A stretch of 24,972 nt of DNA from positions 1-24,972 of the forward strand of contig JBIKKK010000013.1 of the NCBI GenBank assembly GCA_044360385.1. The letters are read 5' to 3'. Positions 7,295-14,872 of this stretch are shown here, in pieces (the first letter of the stretch is position 1; every line of letters starts with the position of its first letter). Source of the stretch: Mxb001 sp044360385 (GTDB lineage Bacteria; Actinomycetota; Actinomycetes; S36-B12). The notes beneath the pieces are model-generated. The model was not told where the DNA came from, ran no database searches, and was given only the letters and a program-made list of their open reading frames with translations. The position numbers and the translations under genes are program-made.

Positions 7295-7955
7295 CGCAGG
7301 GCGGCAATCCAAGCGCGACGCCCAGTCGGCGCAGGTACTCCTCGCGCGCGATGGCGACGACGCCGAGGGTCTCCAGGTGCGGCGTCGCCCATTGCACGTC
7401 GAGCAAACGACCCTCGTGGGCGCCCGCCGGTCCACCCAGCGCGTCGACTAGCGCGACCAACGCGACCTTGGATGCATCGCGCGCACGGTGAAACATCGAC
7501 TCGCCCGCAAAGAGCCCGCCGATCTCCACGCCGTAGAGGCCACCGACGAGTTCTCTGTCCCGCCACACCTCGACCGAGTGCGCAAGGCCCCGCGCGTGCA
7601 TATCAGCGTAGGCATCACGGAAGGCAGATGTGATCCATCCGTGCGGACGCGGCTGCTCGGCGCACCCGGATATGACCTCGTCGAAGGCCTCGTCGATCGT
7701 GACGCGGAATCGCCTCACGGACGCGTGCAGCGACTGACTCACGCGCATAGCGTCGAGGGGAAGCACTCCGCGCGGGTCCGGTGACCACCAGCCGAGCGGT
7801 CCGTCGCGTCCGATATCCATGGGGAAGAGACCCCGGGAGTACGCCGCGACGAGCGTGCGCGGGGAGAGGTCGGCGCCGACGGCCAGCAACTCCTCGCCGG
7901 GCGGAGCCACCGCGGGCTCCGGCAGTTCCCAGTCGCAGTCAGGCAGCGGGACCAC
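7269..7955 (-). CDS. aat: Leucyl/phenylalanyl-tRNA--protein transferase
   Basis: This enzyme transfers Leu or Phe from aminoacyl-tRNA to proteins with N-terminal Arg or Lys, marking them for the ClpS/ClpAP N-degron pathway in the cytoplasm. Conserved blocks are clear: FPxP-like start region, LLAVGADLSPRTLVAAYSRGLFPM, GWWSPDPRGVLPL, GWITSAFRDAYADMHARGLAHSVEVW, and LVGGLYGVEIGGLFAGESMFHRARDASKVAL. With GTG at 7955 the protein has 228 residues, typical for the family, and begins 11 nt after the stop of the upstream kinase gene. A longer form from 8015 would overlap that gene by 50 bp and add 20 residues without family features. No clear Shine-Dalgarno sequence separates the choices. Confidence 0.92.
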   Translation of the reverse strand: MVPLPDCDWELPEPAVAPPGEELLAVGADLSPRTLVAAYSRGLFPMDIGRDGPLGWWSPDPRGVLPLDAMRVSQSLHASVRRFRVTIDEAFDEVISGCAEQPRPHGWITSAFRDAYADMHARGLAHSVEVWRDRELVGGLYGVEIGGLFAGESMFHRARDASKVALVALVDALGGPAGAHEGRLLDVQWATPHLETLGVVAIAREEYLRRLGVALGLPPCVSESARGR

Positions 7956-7965
7956 GCACGACCGA

Positions 7966-8952
7966 TCAGGGCAGAGGGCAGCGGATGTGCGCCCCGATGT
8001 CGGCCGCCGAATCATCGCCGTAGGTGGATGCGATGCGGTTGAGGAAGCGCTGCCTGCTCAGCGCGTACTCCTGGGTGCCCACCGTCTCGATGACATGCGT
8101 GGCGAGCATTGATCCCACCTGGGCGCAGCGCTCATCTGTGACGCCCCACGCGAGACCGGCGACGAAGCCGGCGCGGAAGGCATCGCCGACCCCTGTGGGG
8201 TCGAGCACGGCATCCTCCTGCGGGCAGCCCACCTCGACGATCGGCTGTCCGCGTCGCTCGACACGGGCACCCTTGTCGCCCAGCGTCGTGATGCGGCACT
8301 CGACGCGATCGAGGATCTCCTCGGCGGTCCAGCCGGTCTTCTGCTCGGTGAGGGCTGCTTCGTACTCGTTCGTGAAGAGGTAGGTCGCGCCGTCGATGAG
8401 TTGGCGGATCTCGGGACCGTCCATGCGCGCCAACTGCTGCGAGGGGTCCGCGGCGAAGGGGTATCCGCGCTGGCGGCACTCGTCGGTGTGACGGAGCATG
8501 CCAGCGGGATCCGTCGGGCCGATGATGATCAGGTCCGGCGAGCCGACGCGCGCGACGACGGGCTCCAACTCGATCTCACGGGCCTCGCTCATTGCACCGG
8601 GGTAGAAGGAAGCGAGCTGATTGGCCTCGACGTCGGTCGTGCACACGAATCGCGCCGTGTGATGCACCTCGCTCACATGCACCGAGTCGGTGTCGACGCC
8701 GTGGCGCTCCAGCCACGAGCGGTAGTCGTCGAAGTCGATGCCGACGGCGTCCACGAGGACGGGTCGCAAGCCCAGGCACGCGAGGCCGAAGGAGATATTG
8801 GCCGCGACGCCGCCACGGCGTACCTCAAGGGTCTCGACGAGGAAGGACAGCGAGATCCGATCGAGTTTGTCGGCGACGAGTGAGTCGGCGAATCGACCAG
8901 GGAAGGTCATGAGGTGATCGGTCGCGATCGACCCCGTCACGATGAGGGACAC
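7966..8952 (-). CDS. PfkB-family sugar/nucleoside kinase, adenosine kinase-like
   Basis: This is a 328-residue ribokinase-fold kinase. The N-terminal sequence (VTGSIATDHLMTFPGRF, then RRGGVAANISFGLACLG) and the C-terminal anion-hole/catalytic motif DPTGVGDAFRAGF identify the PfkB family, with Asp in GVGD as catalytic base. Overall sequence order resembles the mycobacterial adenosine kinase group (Rv2202c type) more than phosphofructokinases or ribokinases. The substrate assignment rests on that resemblance. Near-identical genes sit beside erpA and cta genes in other actinobacteria. The start is GTG 8952, with TAGGGT 7 nt upstream and no Shine-Dalgarno sequence. aat follows closely on the same strand. 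Confidence 0.85.
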   Translation of the reverse strand: MSLIVTGSIATDHLMTFPGRFADSLVADKLDRISLSFLVETLEVRRGGVAANISFGLACLGLRPVLVDAVGIDFDDYRSWLERHGVDTDSVHVSEVHHTARFVCTTDVEANQLASFYPGAMSEAREIELEPVVARVGSPDLIIIGPTDPAGMLRHTDECRQRGYPFAADPSQQLARMDGPEIRQLIDGATYLFTNEYEAALTEQKTGWTAEEILDRVECRITTLGDKGARVERRGQPIVEVGCPQEDAVLDPTGVGDAFRAGFVAGLAWGVTDERCAQVGSMLATHVIETVGTQEYALSRQRFLNRIASTYGDDSAADIGAHIRCPLP

Positions 8953-8959
8953 GCGCGAG

Positions 8960-8965
8960 ACCCTA
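8960..8965 (-). promoter_or_regulatory. Likely -10 box of the PfkB kinase leaderless promoter
   Basis: The minus strand reads TAGGGT, then 7 nt, then the GTG start of the kinase gene. No ribosome binding site lies between. The promoter probably also serves aat, which begins 11 nt after the kinase stop. Confidence 0.5.
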
Positions 8966-9017
8966 TCGGGCCGGGATCACGCGGACGACCGGATCACGAG
9001 GACGAGCGGCACGCGGA

Positions 9018-9365
9018 CTAGTGGAAGGAGTCTCCGCAGGCGCACGAGCCCGTGGCATTGGGGTTATCGATCGTGAAGCCCTGCTTCTCGATCGTGTCGA
9101 CGAAGTCGATCGTGGCGCCACCGAGGTAAGGGGCGCTCATCCGATCGGTGACGACACCCACGCCGCTGAAGTCCTTGACGACGTCGCCATCGAGGGAGCG
9201 GTCGTCGAAGAAGAGCTGGTAGCGCAGGCCCGAACATCCACCCGGCTGCACGGCAATGCGCAGGGTCAGATCGTCGCGGCCCTCGGACTCGAGCAGCGCC
9301 TTGACCTTCGAGGCGGCGGCGTCGGTGAGGACGAGGCCCTCGCTCGTCGTGGTCTCCGCGGTCAT
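9018..9365 (-). CDS. erpA: ErpA/IscA-type iron-sulfur cluster carrier
   Basis: This 115-residue A-type carrier delivers Fe-S clusters to apo-enzymes in the cytoplasm. The three conserved cluster cysteines are present: Cys44 in QPGGCSGLRYQ and Cys108 and Cys110 in the C-terminal GSCACGDSFH. Family blocks LVLTDAAASKVKALL, DGDVVKDF and YLGGATIDFVD are also intact. The ATG at 9365 is chosen over upstream codons because an AAGGAGG Shine-Dalgarno sequence lies about 6 nt before it. It is one of the few genes here with a strong ribosome site. The 4Fe-4S enzyme NadA, encoded nearby, is a plausible client, although that is inference from proximity. Confidence 0.92.
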   Translation of the reverse strand: MTAETTTSEGLVLTDAAASKVKALLESEGRDDLTLRIAVQPGGCSGLRYQLFFDDRSLDGDVVKDFSGVGVVTDRMSAPYLGGATIDFVDTIEKQGFTIDNPNATGSCACGDSFH

Positions 9366-9448
9366 GTCATGCCTCCTTGTCGGGCGGTCCATCGGTCTCA
9401 TGACCGTTAACGCGACCGCCTGGCGGATTGTTCCTGCAGGTAGATATG

Positions 9449-9473
9449 GGGTGGCGCTCCCGAGCGCCCATCC
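9449..9473 (-). terminator. Hairpin downstream of glycerate kinase, possible terminator
   Basis: GGCGCT (9453-9458) pairs with AGCGCC (9463-9468) around a CCCG loop, and the stem can be extended by about four pairs past a single bulged base. It lies 41 nt past the end of the minus-strand glycerate kinase gene and upstream of erpA. There is no T-tract, so termination is only a possibility. The rest of 9366-9513 shows nothing else that I recognise. Confidence 0.35.
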
Positions 9474-9513
9474 AGCATGTCACACGGCCGCGCTCGAGAC
9501 CAGGCGGCAGGCC

Positions 9514-10617
9514 TCAGGCGGAGGGCCGGGACCACTGCGCCGCCACCCGAGCGGCGGCGCGCGCGAGGGCCCCCGCGGGATCGGCCCCGGGCTCCTCACC
9601 GATCTCGTGGGCCTCGGTGATGCCGAGGGCGGCGTACTCCCTGCGCCCGACGCCGACTCGTCCCGCGATGACGACCACGGGCCGCCCGTGCTCGAGAGCC
9701 GCCGCGGCCACGCCTGTGACCGCCTTGCCGTGCAGGGATTGCCAGTCGAAGCTGCCCTCGCCGGTGACGACGAGATCGCAGGCCTCGAGGGCCTCGTCGA
9801 GTCCGACGGCCTCGCGCACCACGTCGATCCCCGGGATCCGGCGCGCACCCAGAAGGGCGAGGCCGAAGCCCAGGCCTCCCGCTGCTCCGGCACCTGCCTG
9901 ATCGGCGTTGACGCTCCCGGCAGCCCTCGCGAATACCTCAAGCGCGCGTTCGAGGCTTTCGACCTCTTCCGCATCCGCGCCCTTCTGCGGCGCGAAGCCG
10001 CGCGCTGCGCCATGCGGGCCGAGGAGCGGCGAGTCCACGTCGCTCGCCGCGATCAACTCGACCTCGCCAAGGCGATCGAGGGCAGGCCCGCGGTCGATCG
10101 TCGCGATGCCCGCGAGCGCAGTGCCGCCGCCGGCGAGGGCGACGGGCTCACCCGCCGCATTCGCGGCCGTGGCGCCGAGTGCGGCGAGCATGCCTGCTCC
10201 ACCGTCGGTCGATGCCGTCCCACCGAGCCCGACCACGACTCGCGTCGCGCCGGAGTCGATCGCGGCGGCGATGAGCTGCCCGACACCGTACGACGTCGCG
10301 GCGCCCGCCTTCCGCCGATCCGGATGAACCAGGGCGAGGCCACACCCGTGCGCCGACTCGACATACGCCGTCCGGTCGATCATGGCGACCATGCCGATCG
10401 CGGTCTCCCCCATCGGGCCGCGCACGGCGACGGGGACTATCTCGGCATCTGAGGCAGCGCCGATCGCCAAGACGAAGCCCGGACCTCCATCGGACAGGGG
10501 CATGAGCGTGAGCGCGTCCTGGGGAGCGGAGAGCGACCAGCCCCGGGAGATCGCGCGGGCGGCCTCGACGGCTGACAGGGTCCCCTTGAAGTCGTCGGGG
10601 GCGATGAGCACGCGCAC
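9514..10617 (-). CDS. Glycerate 2-kinase (GlxK/GarK family)
   Basis: This 367-residue enzyme phosphorylates D-glycerate to 2-phosphoglycerate, linking glyoxylate and serine breakdown to glycolysis. The family signature is clear: VLIAPDDFKGTLSAVEAARAI at the N-terminus, PLSDGGPGF, VESAHGCGLALV, the glycine-rich VGLGGTASTDGGAGMLAALG, GAAGGLGFGLALLGA, and CDLVVTGEGSFDWQSLHGKAV near the C-terminus. The usual text has DGGEGT where this protein has DGGPGF, a small deviation near the active-site loop. The start is GTG 10617, with TAGCGT 6 nt upstream and no Shine-Dalgarno sequence. It is divergent from nadA across 55 bp. Confidence 0.92.
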   Translation of the reverse strand: MRVLIAPDDFKGTLSAVEAARAISRGWSLSAPQDALTLMPLSDGGPGFVLAIGAASDAEIVPVAVRGPMGETAIGMVAMIDRTAYVESAHGCGLALVHPDRRKAGAATSYGVGQLIAAAIDSGATRVVVGLGGTASTDGGAGMLAALGATAANAAGEPVALAGGGTALAGIATIDRGPALDRLGEVELIAASDVDSPLLGPHGAARGFAPQKGADAEEVESLERALEVFARAAGSVNADQAGAGAAGGLGFGLALLGARRIPGIDVVREAVGLDEALEACDLVVTGEGSFDWQSLHGKAVTGVAAAALEHGRPVVVIAGRVGVGRREYAALGITEAHEIGEEPGADPAGALARAAARVAAQWSRPSA

Positions 10618-10623
10618 GGTGTG

Positions 10624-10629
10624 ACGCTA
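10624..10629 (-). promoter_or_regulatory. Likely -10 box of the glycerate kinase leaderless promoter
   Basis: The minus strand reads TAGCGT, then 6 nt, then the GTG start. The 55-bp gap to nadA leaves little room for anything except two back-to-back promoters. Confidence 0.5.
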
Positions 10630-10660
10630 TCCGCCCGGGTGCCTTCCGTCAGCACGGTGA

Positions 10661-10666
10661 GACAAT
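10661..10666 (+). promoter_or_regulatory. Possible -10 box for nadA
   Basis: GACAAT ends 6 nt before the nadA ATG, the spacing seen at the other leaderless starts. It departs from TAnnnT at the first position, and no Shine-Dalgarno sequence is present, so this is a weaker call. Confidence 0.35.
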
Positions 10667-10672
10667 GAGCGA

Positions 10673-11848
10673 ATGGCGTTCACCGAGCCCGCGCCCACCC
10701 CGCTCGCCCTGCTGCTCCTAGGGCACGGAGCGGATCCCGAGAGCGAGCGCGGGGTGGAGTGCCCCGGCGACCTCCCGCCGGCGAGTGATCCCGATCTCGT
10801 CGCGCGCGCTGCCGCCGCGAAGTCAGCGCTCGGGGACAGGCTCTACATCCTCGGCCACCACTACCAGCGCGACGAGGTCATCCAGTTCGCCGACACCACC
10901 GGGGATTCGTTCAAGCTGTCGCAGCAGGCGGCCGCGCACCCCGAAGCCGAGTTCATCGTCTTCTGCGGCGTGCACTTCATGGCGGAGAGCGCCGACATCC
11001 TCACCGCTGATCACCAGAGGGTGATCCTCCCCGATCTCGCCGCGGGTTGCTCGATGGCCGACATGGCGGCGATTCACCAGGTGGATGCCGCGTGGGCTGC
11101 CATCACCGAGGCTGGCCTTGCGGACTCGACCATCCCGATCACCTACATGAACTCGGCCGCAGACATCAAGGCCTTCACAGGGCGCAATGCCGGGTCGATT
11201 TGCACGTCGAGCAATGCGAAGAGGTCACTGGAGTGGGCCTTCGAGCGCGGTGAGCGCGTGGTCTTTCTTCCGGACCAGCACCTGGGCCGCAACACCGCCG
11301 TGCGCGATCTCGGCATGTCCCTCGACGACTGCGTGGTGTGGGACCCGCACCGGCCAACCCTCACAGCCGAGGAGTTGCGCGACGCTCGCATGATCCTGTG
11401 GCGTGGGCACTGCTCGGTGCACGGTCGCTTCACGGCCGAGAGCGTCGCCGACGTTCGTCAACGCGTGCCCGGCGTACAGGTGCTGGTCCATCCCGAGTGC
11501 AGATACGAGGTCGTGGAGAGCGCCGATCTCGTCGGCTCCACGGAGTTCATCATCAAGACGCTGGAGGAAGCACCTGCCCGCAGTGCCTGGGCGATCGGCA
11601 CCGAGCTCAATCTCGTGCGCCGCCTCGCCCTGCGCCATCCCGACAAGACGGTCGTCTTCTTGGACAAGGACGTCTGCTTTTGCTCGACGATGAACCGCAT
11701 CGACCTCCCCCACCTGGTCTGGGCCCTGGAGAATCTCGTGGAGGGTCGCGTGGTCAACCAGATCACCGTCGACGAGGACACCGGGCACTGGGCTCGCGTT
11801 GCCCTCGATCGCATGCTGGCCCTGCCCGGCGTCGGGGCCAAGGACTAG
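10673..11848 (+). CDS. nadA: Quinolinate synthase A
   Basis: This 391-residue 4Fe-4S enzyme condenses iminoaspartate with dihydroxyacetone phosphate to give quinolinate in de novo NAD synthesis. Family motifs: LYILGHHYQRDEVIQFADTTGDS, CGVHFMAESADIL, LPDLAAGCSMADM (Cys126), ITYMNSAADIKAF, CTSSNA, FLPDQHLGRN, WRGHCSVHGRF, HPECRYEVV (Cys276), and DKDVCFCSTMNRIDL (Cys335 and Cys337). One cysteine from each of three of these regions should ligate the cluster. The N-terminal 45 residues extend beyond the minimal enzyme, as in other actinobacterial NadA proteins. The stop codon shares CTAG with the convergent pspAB gene. nadB and nadC are not in the window. Confidence 0.96.
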   Translation: MAFTEPAPTPLALLLLGHGADPESERGVECPGDLPPASDPDLVARAAAAKSALGDRLYILGHHYQRDEVIQFADTTGDSFKLSQQAAAHPEAEFIVFCGVHFMAESADILTADHQRVILPDLAAGCSMADMAAIHQVDAAWAAITEAGLADSTIPITYMNSAADIKAFTGRNAGSICTSSNAKRSLEWAFERGERVVFLPDQHLGRNTAVRDLGMSLDDCVVWDPHRPTLTAEELRDARMILWRGHCSVHGRFTAESVADVRQRVPGVQVLVHPECRYEVVESADLVGSTEFIIKTLEEAPARSAWAIGTELNLVRRLALRHPDKTVVFLDKDVCFCSTMNRIDLPHLVWALENLVEGRVVNQITVDEDTGHWARVALDRMLALPGVGAKD

Positions 11849-12420
11849 GGAACGAGGCCGGGGGCGTCCCAGACGGGGAACCACCTGCTGAGGTCCATCT
11901 CCCACGGCAGCTCACCCCGGAGCAGGTCGCGCACCTGCAACTCCATCACCGAGTCCCGGCGCTCCCCCTCGGCGGGGAAGAAGGGATAGAAGGTCCCGCG
12001 CTTGTACAGGTAGATGAGCGCGAGCGTCAGGCCGCGGGGATCGCGGAAGGGCACGATCGAGCAGAGCAACTGCGGCCCGAAGCCGCTGTCCGCCAACGTG
12101 GCGTTGACCGCGTGCAGGTCCGTCACGACGACACCCACATCAGGGGGATCAGTCGTCACGACGATCCAGGTGTATCCGTAGTGATCCTCTACGACCTTCA
12201 CCGGAGGACCGCCGTCAGCATCGAGCAGGGCGCGCACCTCGGCCTCGATGTCGGCGAAGGCGCGGCCCTCGACCGACCGGAAGGCGACGGCACCCTGTCC
12301 CGTCGAGAGGAAGTCCATCGATACCTGCAGCGTGACGGCCGCCGAGGGGATGGCAAAGAGTGCATCGAGGTTGGGGCGGGCCGGCTTCTTGCGCCCCATG
12401 AGCCCGTCGAGGAAGCCCAC
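11845..12420 (-). CDS. pspAB: PspA-associated protein PspAB
   Basis: This 191-residue soluble protein has the position and sequence character of PspAB, a partner found beside PspA and HtpX in actinobacteria. Visible features are an N-terminal GFLDGLMGRKKPARPNLDALFAIPSAAVTL, a middle HYGYTWIVVTTDPPDVGVVVTDLHAV, and an aromatic segment LIYLYKRGTFYPFFP before ELPWEMDLSRWFPVWDAPGLVP. No catalytic motif or membrane segment is seen. The GTG start shares one base with the TAG of htpX, which decides the start and implies coupling. Its role in envelope stress is inferred from the operon. Its biochemical function is unknown. Confidence 0.78.
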   Translation of the reverse strand: MGFLDGLMGRKKPARPNLDALFAIPSAAVTLQVSMDFLSTGQGAVAFRSVEGRAFADIEAEVRALLDADGGPPVKVVEDHYGYTWIVVTTDPPDVGVVVTDLHAVNATLADSGFGPQLLCSIVPFRDPRGLTLALIYLYKRGTFYPFFPAEGERRDSVMELQVRDLLRGELPWEMDLSRWFPVWDAPGLVP

Positions 12421-13334
12421 TAGCGCTGGCCCATCTCCGCGGCGATGCGCGCGAGCTGCTCCAGCCGCTTCTGCAGCGGTGGGTGCGTCGACATGAGCGA
12501 CTCGAGGCCGAATCCGCCGCCGCCCCGGCCCTTGGAGAAGGCGGGCACGAAGGCGAAGGACGCTACGGGCTCCATCTGGCGGAGATCCCGCGTCGGGATA
12601 GCCGCCATGTCCCCCGACACCTTCTGCAGCGCTGTGGCAAGGGCGGTGGGCTTGCCCGTGACCATGGCCGCGCCCCGATCCGCACCGAGCTCGCGGTAGC
12701 GCGACAGCGCCCGGATGAGCAGGAAGGAGATGAAGTAGACAAGCACGCTCACGACCATGACCGCGAGGAAGACCAGGGCGGTGTTTTGATCGCGGCGGTC
12801 GCGCATCATCGATCCCCACATCGCCGAGCGCACCATGAAGCCCGCAAGGATCGCACTGAAGGACGCAATGGTCATCACCGTGACGTCCTTGTGTGCGACA
12901 TGCGAGAGCTCATGCGCAAGCACTCCCTCGAGCTCATCGCGGTCGAGCCTGCGCAGCAAGCCCGTGGTCACCACGATCACCGAGCGCTTAGCGGTGCGAC
13001 CGGTCGCGAAGGCGTTGGGTGCATCATTGTCGGCGATCGCGATGCGTGGCTTCTCCATGTCGGCCATCGCGCACAGGCGGTCGACCATTCCGTGCAACTG
13101 GGGAGCCTGCTCGGGTGTCACGACATGCGCCTTCATCGCACCCATGGCCAGGGAATCCGAGAACCACCACTGACCGAGGAGCAACGCCGCGCTGATGCCG
13201 AGCACCCAGATGGCGCTGACACCGAGGGCGAACATCACGGCGGCGAGGATGACGTAGAGCAGGCCGAGTCCGAACATCGTCCCGAACATGCGGGCCGTGA
13301 GACCCCGATCAGTGCCGTACCGCGTGCGCGCCAT
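12420..13334 (-). CDS. htpX: M48 family zinc metalloprotease HtpX
   Basis: This 304-residue membrane protease is thought to clear misfolded membrane proteins. Two hydrophobic segments near the N-terminus (residues about 18-55) are followed by the zinc site HELSH at 141-145 with catalytic Glu142. A further hydrophobic pair lies around 154-210, and the third zinc ligand is expected at Glu215 in SRYRELGADRGA. The C-terminus ends with STHPPLQKRLEQL, the usual M48 closing block. The ATG at 13334 is preferred: it begins 19 nt after the pspA stop, and longer frames would run through pspA. The gene lies between pspA and pspAB on one strand, suggesting a shared transcript and response to membrane stress. 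Confidence 0.94.
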   Translation of the reverse strand: MARTRYGTDRGLTARMFGTMFGLGLLYVILAAVMFALGVSAIWVLGISAALLLGQWWFSDSLAMGAMKAHVVTPEQAPQLHGMVDRLCAMADMEKPRIAIADNDAPNAFATGRTAKRSVIVVTTGLLRRLDRDELEGVLAHELSHVAHKDVTVMTIASFSAILAGFMVRSAMWGSMMRDRRDQNTALVFLAVMVVSVLVYFISFLLIRALSRYRELGADRGAAMVTGKPTALATALQKVSGDMAAIPTRDLRQMEPVASFAFVPAFSKGRGGGGFGLESLMSTHPPLQKRLEQLARIAAEMGQR

Positions 13335-13353
13335 ATCGAGTGGTCCGGCCCCC

Positions 13354-14091
13354 TTAAGCCTTGTCGCCCTCGATCGCGGCCGGATTGCCACCCGAGCCGA
13401 GCTCGAGGCGCATCCGCGCGAGCTCGTCGTCGACCTGGCTCTGGCTCGCCATGCGCTCGAGCTCCAGCGTGAGATTGTCCTTGCCGGTGCTCGAGACATC
13501 CTCGAGTGCCCCGGAGGCCACGAGTTCGTCGATGGCTCCGGCGCGCGCCTGCATCTGGGCCGTCTTGTCCTCTGCCCGCTGCACGGCGAGACCGACATCG
13601 CCCAGCTCGCTGGAGATGCCGGCGAAGGCCTCATTGATCTTGGTCTGCGCCTCGGCCGCGGAGTAGGTGGCCTTGATGGTCTCCTTCTTTGTGCGGAAGG
13701 CATCGACCTTGGCCTGGAGCTGCTGCGACGCGACGATGAGCTTCTCCTCCTGGTCCTGCAGCTGGGCAAGCTGCACCTGGAGGTCGGCGATCTGAGTCTG
13801 CAGCCCGCTCTTGCGCGTGAGCGCCTCGCGTGCGAGGTCCTCACGACCGCCTGCGAGCGCGGCCTTGGCCTGCTCACTGAGCTTGTCGGTCTGCTGTGCG
13901 AGGTTCTGGATCTGGAGCTCGATGCGCTTGCGGCTCGTGGCGACGTCAGCCACTCCCCGGCGTACCTTCTGCAGCAGCTCCAGCTGCTTCTCGTACGAGT
14001 AGTCGAGCGTCTCGCGGGGATCCTCAGCCTTGTCGAGGGCCTTATTGGCCTTCGAAGCGAAGATGAGCTTGAAGCGCTGCCACAGACCCAT
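13354..14091 (-). CDS. pspA: Phage shock protein A (PspA/IM30 family)
   Basis: This 245-residue peripheral membrane protein of the ESCRT-III-like PspA/Vipp1 family protects the membrane under stress. The N-terminal amphipathic helix MGLWQRFKLIFASKANKALDKAEDP is followed by a long, nearly continuous coiled coil rich in Gln, Leu, Ala and charged residues (about residues 25-205), containing AEDPRETLDYSYEKQLELLQ and EAQTKINEAFAGISSELGD. The ATG at 14091 has an AGGAGG Shine-Dalgarno sequence about 6 nt upstream. It is the first gene of pspA-htpX-pspAB and is divergent from the DUF3043 gene. The hydrophobic faces of the coiled coil and length are normal for actinobacterial PspA. Confidence 0.94.
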   Translation of the reverse strand: MGLWQRFKLIFASKANKALDKAEDPRETLDYSYEKQLELLQKVRRGVADVATSRKRIELQIQNLAQQTDKLSEQAKAALAGGREDLAREALTRKSGLQTQIADLQVQLAQLQDQEEKLIVASQQLQAKVDAFRTKKETIKATYSAAEAQTKINEAFAGISSELGDVGLAVQRAEDKTAQMQARAGAIDELVASGALEDVSSTGKDNLTLELERMASQSQVDDELARMRLELGSGGNPAAIEGDKA

Positions 14092-14111
14092 GGTGTCCTC
14101 CTGCCGGGCGT

Positions 14112-14126
14112 CCACCCGTCGGGTGG
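14112..14126 (-). promoter_or_regulatory. Perfect inverted repeat in the pspA leader
   Basis: CCACCC and GGGTGG face each other around a 3-nt centre, 21 nt before the pspA start codon and close to its AGGAGG ribosome site. It would lie in the 5' leader if transcription starts from the TAGTCT hexamer just upstream. It could be an operator or an RNA hairpin. Neither function is shown. Confidence 0.4.
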
Positions 14127-14138
14127 CGATCTCCCTCC

Positions 14139-14144
14139 AGACTA
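14139..14144 (-). promoter_or_regulatory. Possible -10 box for the psp operon
   Basis: The minus strand reads TAGTCT about 47 nt before the pspA ATG. Unlike most genes here, this would give a transcript with a leader of about 40 nt carrying an AGGAGG site and the inverted repeat at 14112-14126. No stress-sigma -35 was recognised with confidence. Confidence 0.35.
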
Positions 14145-14241
14145 GGGGTGACCGGCGGGGGTTGCGTCCCAGGTGGGCCAAGGGAAGCCCCGCGAGGCGG
14201 CCGGGGCCGTCCCGCCGACCCCGGCCGACCACTGACGGCGC

Positions 14242-14247
14242 TAGATT
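14242..14247 (+). promoter_or_regulatory. Likely -10 box of the DUF3043 gene leaderless promoter
   Basis: TAGATT ends 6 nt before the ATG at 14254, with no Shine-Dalgarno sequence between. It is one of the closest matches to TAnnnT in the window. Confidence 0.55.
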
Positions 14248-14253
14248 GCTGGA

Positions 14254-14853
14254 ATGTTCGGACGCAAGCAGGCGCCAGCGGAGCCCGCCCCCGAGACCAC
14301 TGACTCGCCCCTGTCGGGTAAGGGCCGCCCCACTCCCTCCCGCAAGGAGGCGGAGGCTGCCCGCAAGCAGTCTCTGAAGCTGCCTAAGGACCCCAAAGCC
14401 GCGAGGAAGGCCGCACGGGACCGCGACCGCGAGGCCCGGGCCCAGCAGCGTGCCGCCCTCGTGGCCGGCGATGAGCGCGCACTTCCCGTCCGCGACCAGG
14501 GTCCCGTCAAGCGCTACGTCCGCGACTTCGTCGACAGCCGATTCACGATCGCGGAGTACTTCATCTTCGTCGCGCTCGCGGTGCTCGTGTTGGGCTTCAT
14601 TCCCAATCCCGTGGTGCAACTGGCCGTGTCTATCTCCTGGATGGCACTTATTGCCCTGGTGGCCTTCGACGAGATCTTCCTGCTCGTGCGCCTCAACATG
14701 GCGCTGCGCAAGCGCTTCCCCGACAAGGCCGAGCGTAAGGGCGTGCTCTGGTACGCCGGCCTGCGCACGTTGCAGTTGCGCCGCTTCCGGCTCCCGCCTC
14801 CGCGCGTTCGCCGAGGCGAGACACCCGAAGAACCCCGCACGAATCGCTCCTAG
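14254..14853 (+). CDS. DUF3043 domain membrane protein
   Basis: This 199-residue protein of an actinobacterial family has unknown function. The first 85 residues are highly charged and repetitive (MFGRKQ, then KGRPTPSRKEAEAARKQ and PKAARKAARDRDREARAQQ), and are probably cytoplasmic. A conserved block follows (PVKRYVRDFVDSRFTIAEYFIFVAL), then two closely spaced membrane helices (about residues 101-150), then a basic tail LRKRFPDKAERKGVLWYAGLRTLQLRRFRLPPPRVRRGE. The motif order matches DUF3043 throughout. Homologues commonly lie near the cytochrome oxidase genes, as here. The transcript is probably leaderless. It ends 19 bp before the convergent small gene. Confidence 0.88.
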   Translation: MFGRKQAPAEPAPETTDSPLSGKGRPTPSRKEAEAARKQSLKLPKDPKAARKAARDRDREARAQQRAALVAGDERALPVRDQGPVKRYVRDFVDSRFTIAEYFIFVALAVLVLGFIPNPVVQLAVSISWMALIALVAFDEIFLLVRLNMALRKRFPDKAERKGVLWYAGLRTLQLRRFRLPPPRVRRGETPEEPRTNRS

Positions 14854-14872
14854 GCGGCTTCGCGCCCGAGGG

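Noticed and set aside
7956..8015. Longer N-terminus for Aat starting at 8015
   Set aside because: It would overlap the kinase gene by 50 bp and adds 20 residues without family similarity. GTG 7955 gives the usual length, although no ribosome site settles it.
14854..14872. Terminator between the DUF3043 gene and the small convergent gene
   Set aside because: The 19-bp gap contains no convincing stem and no T-tract.
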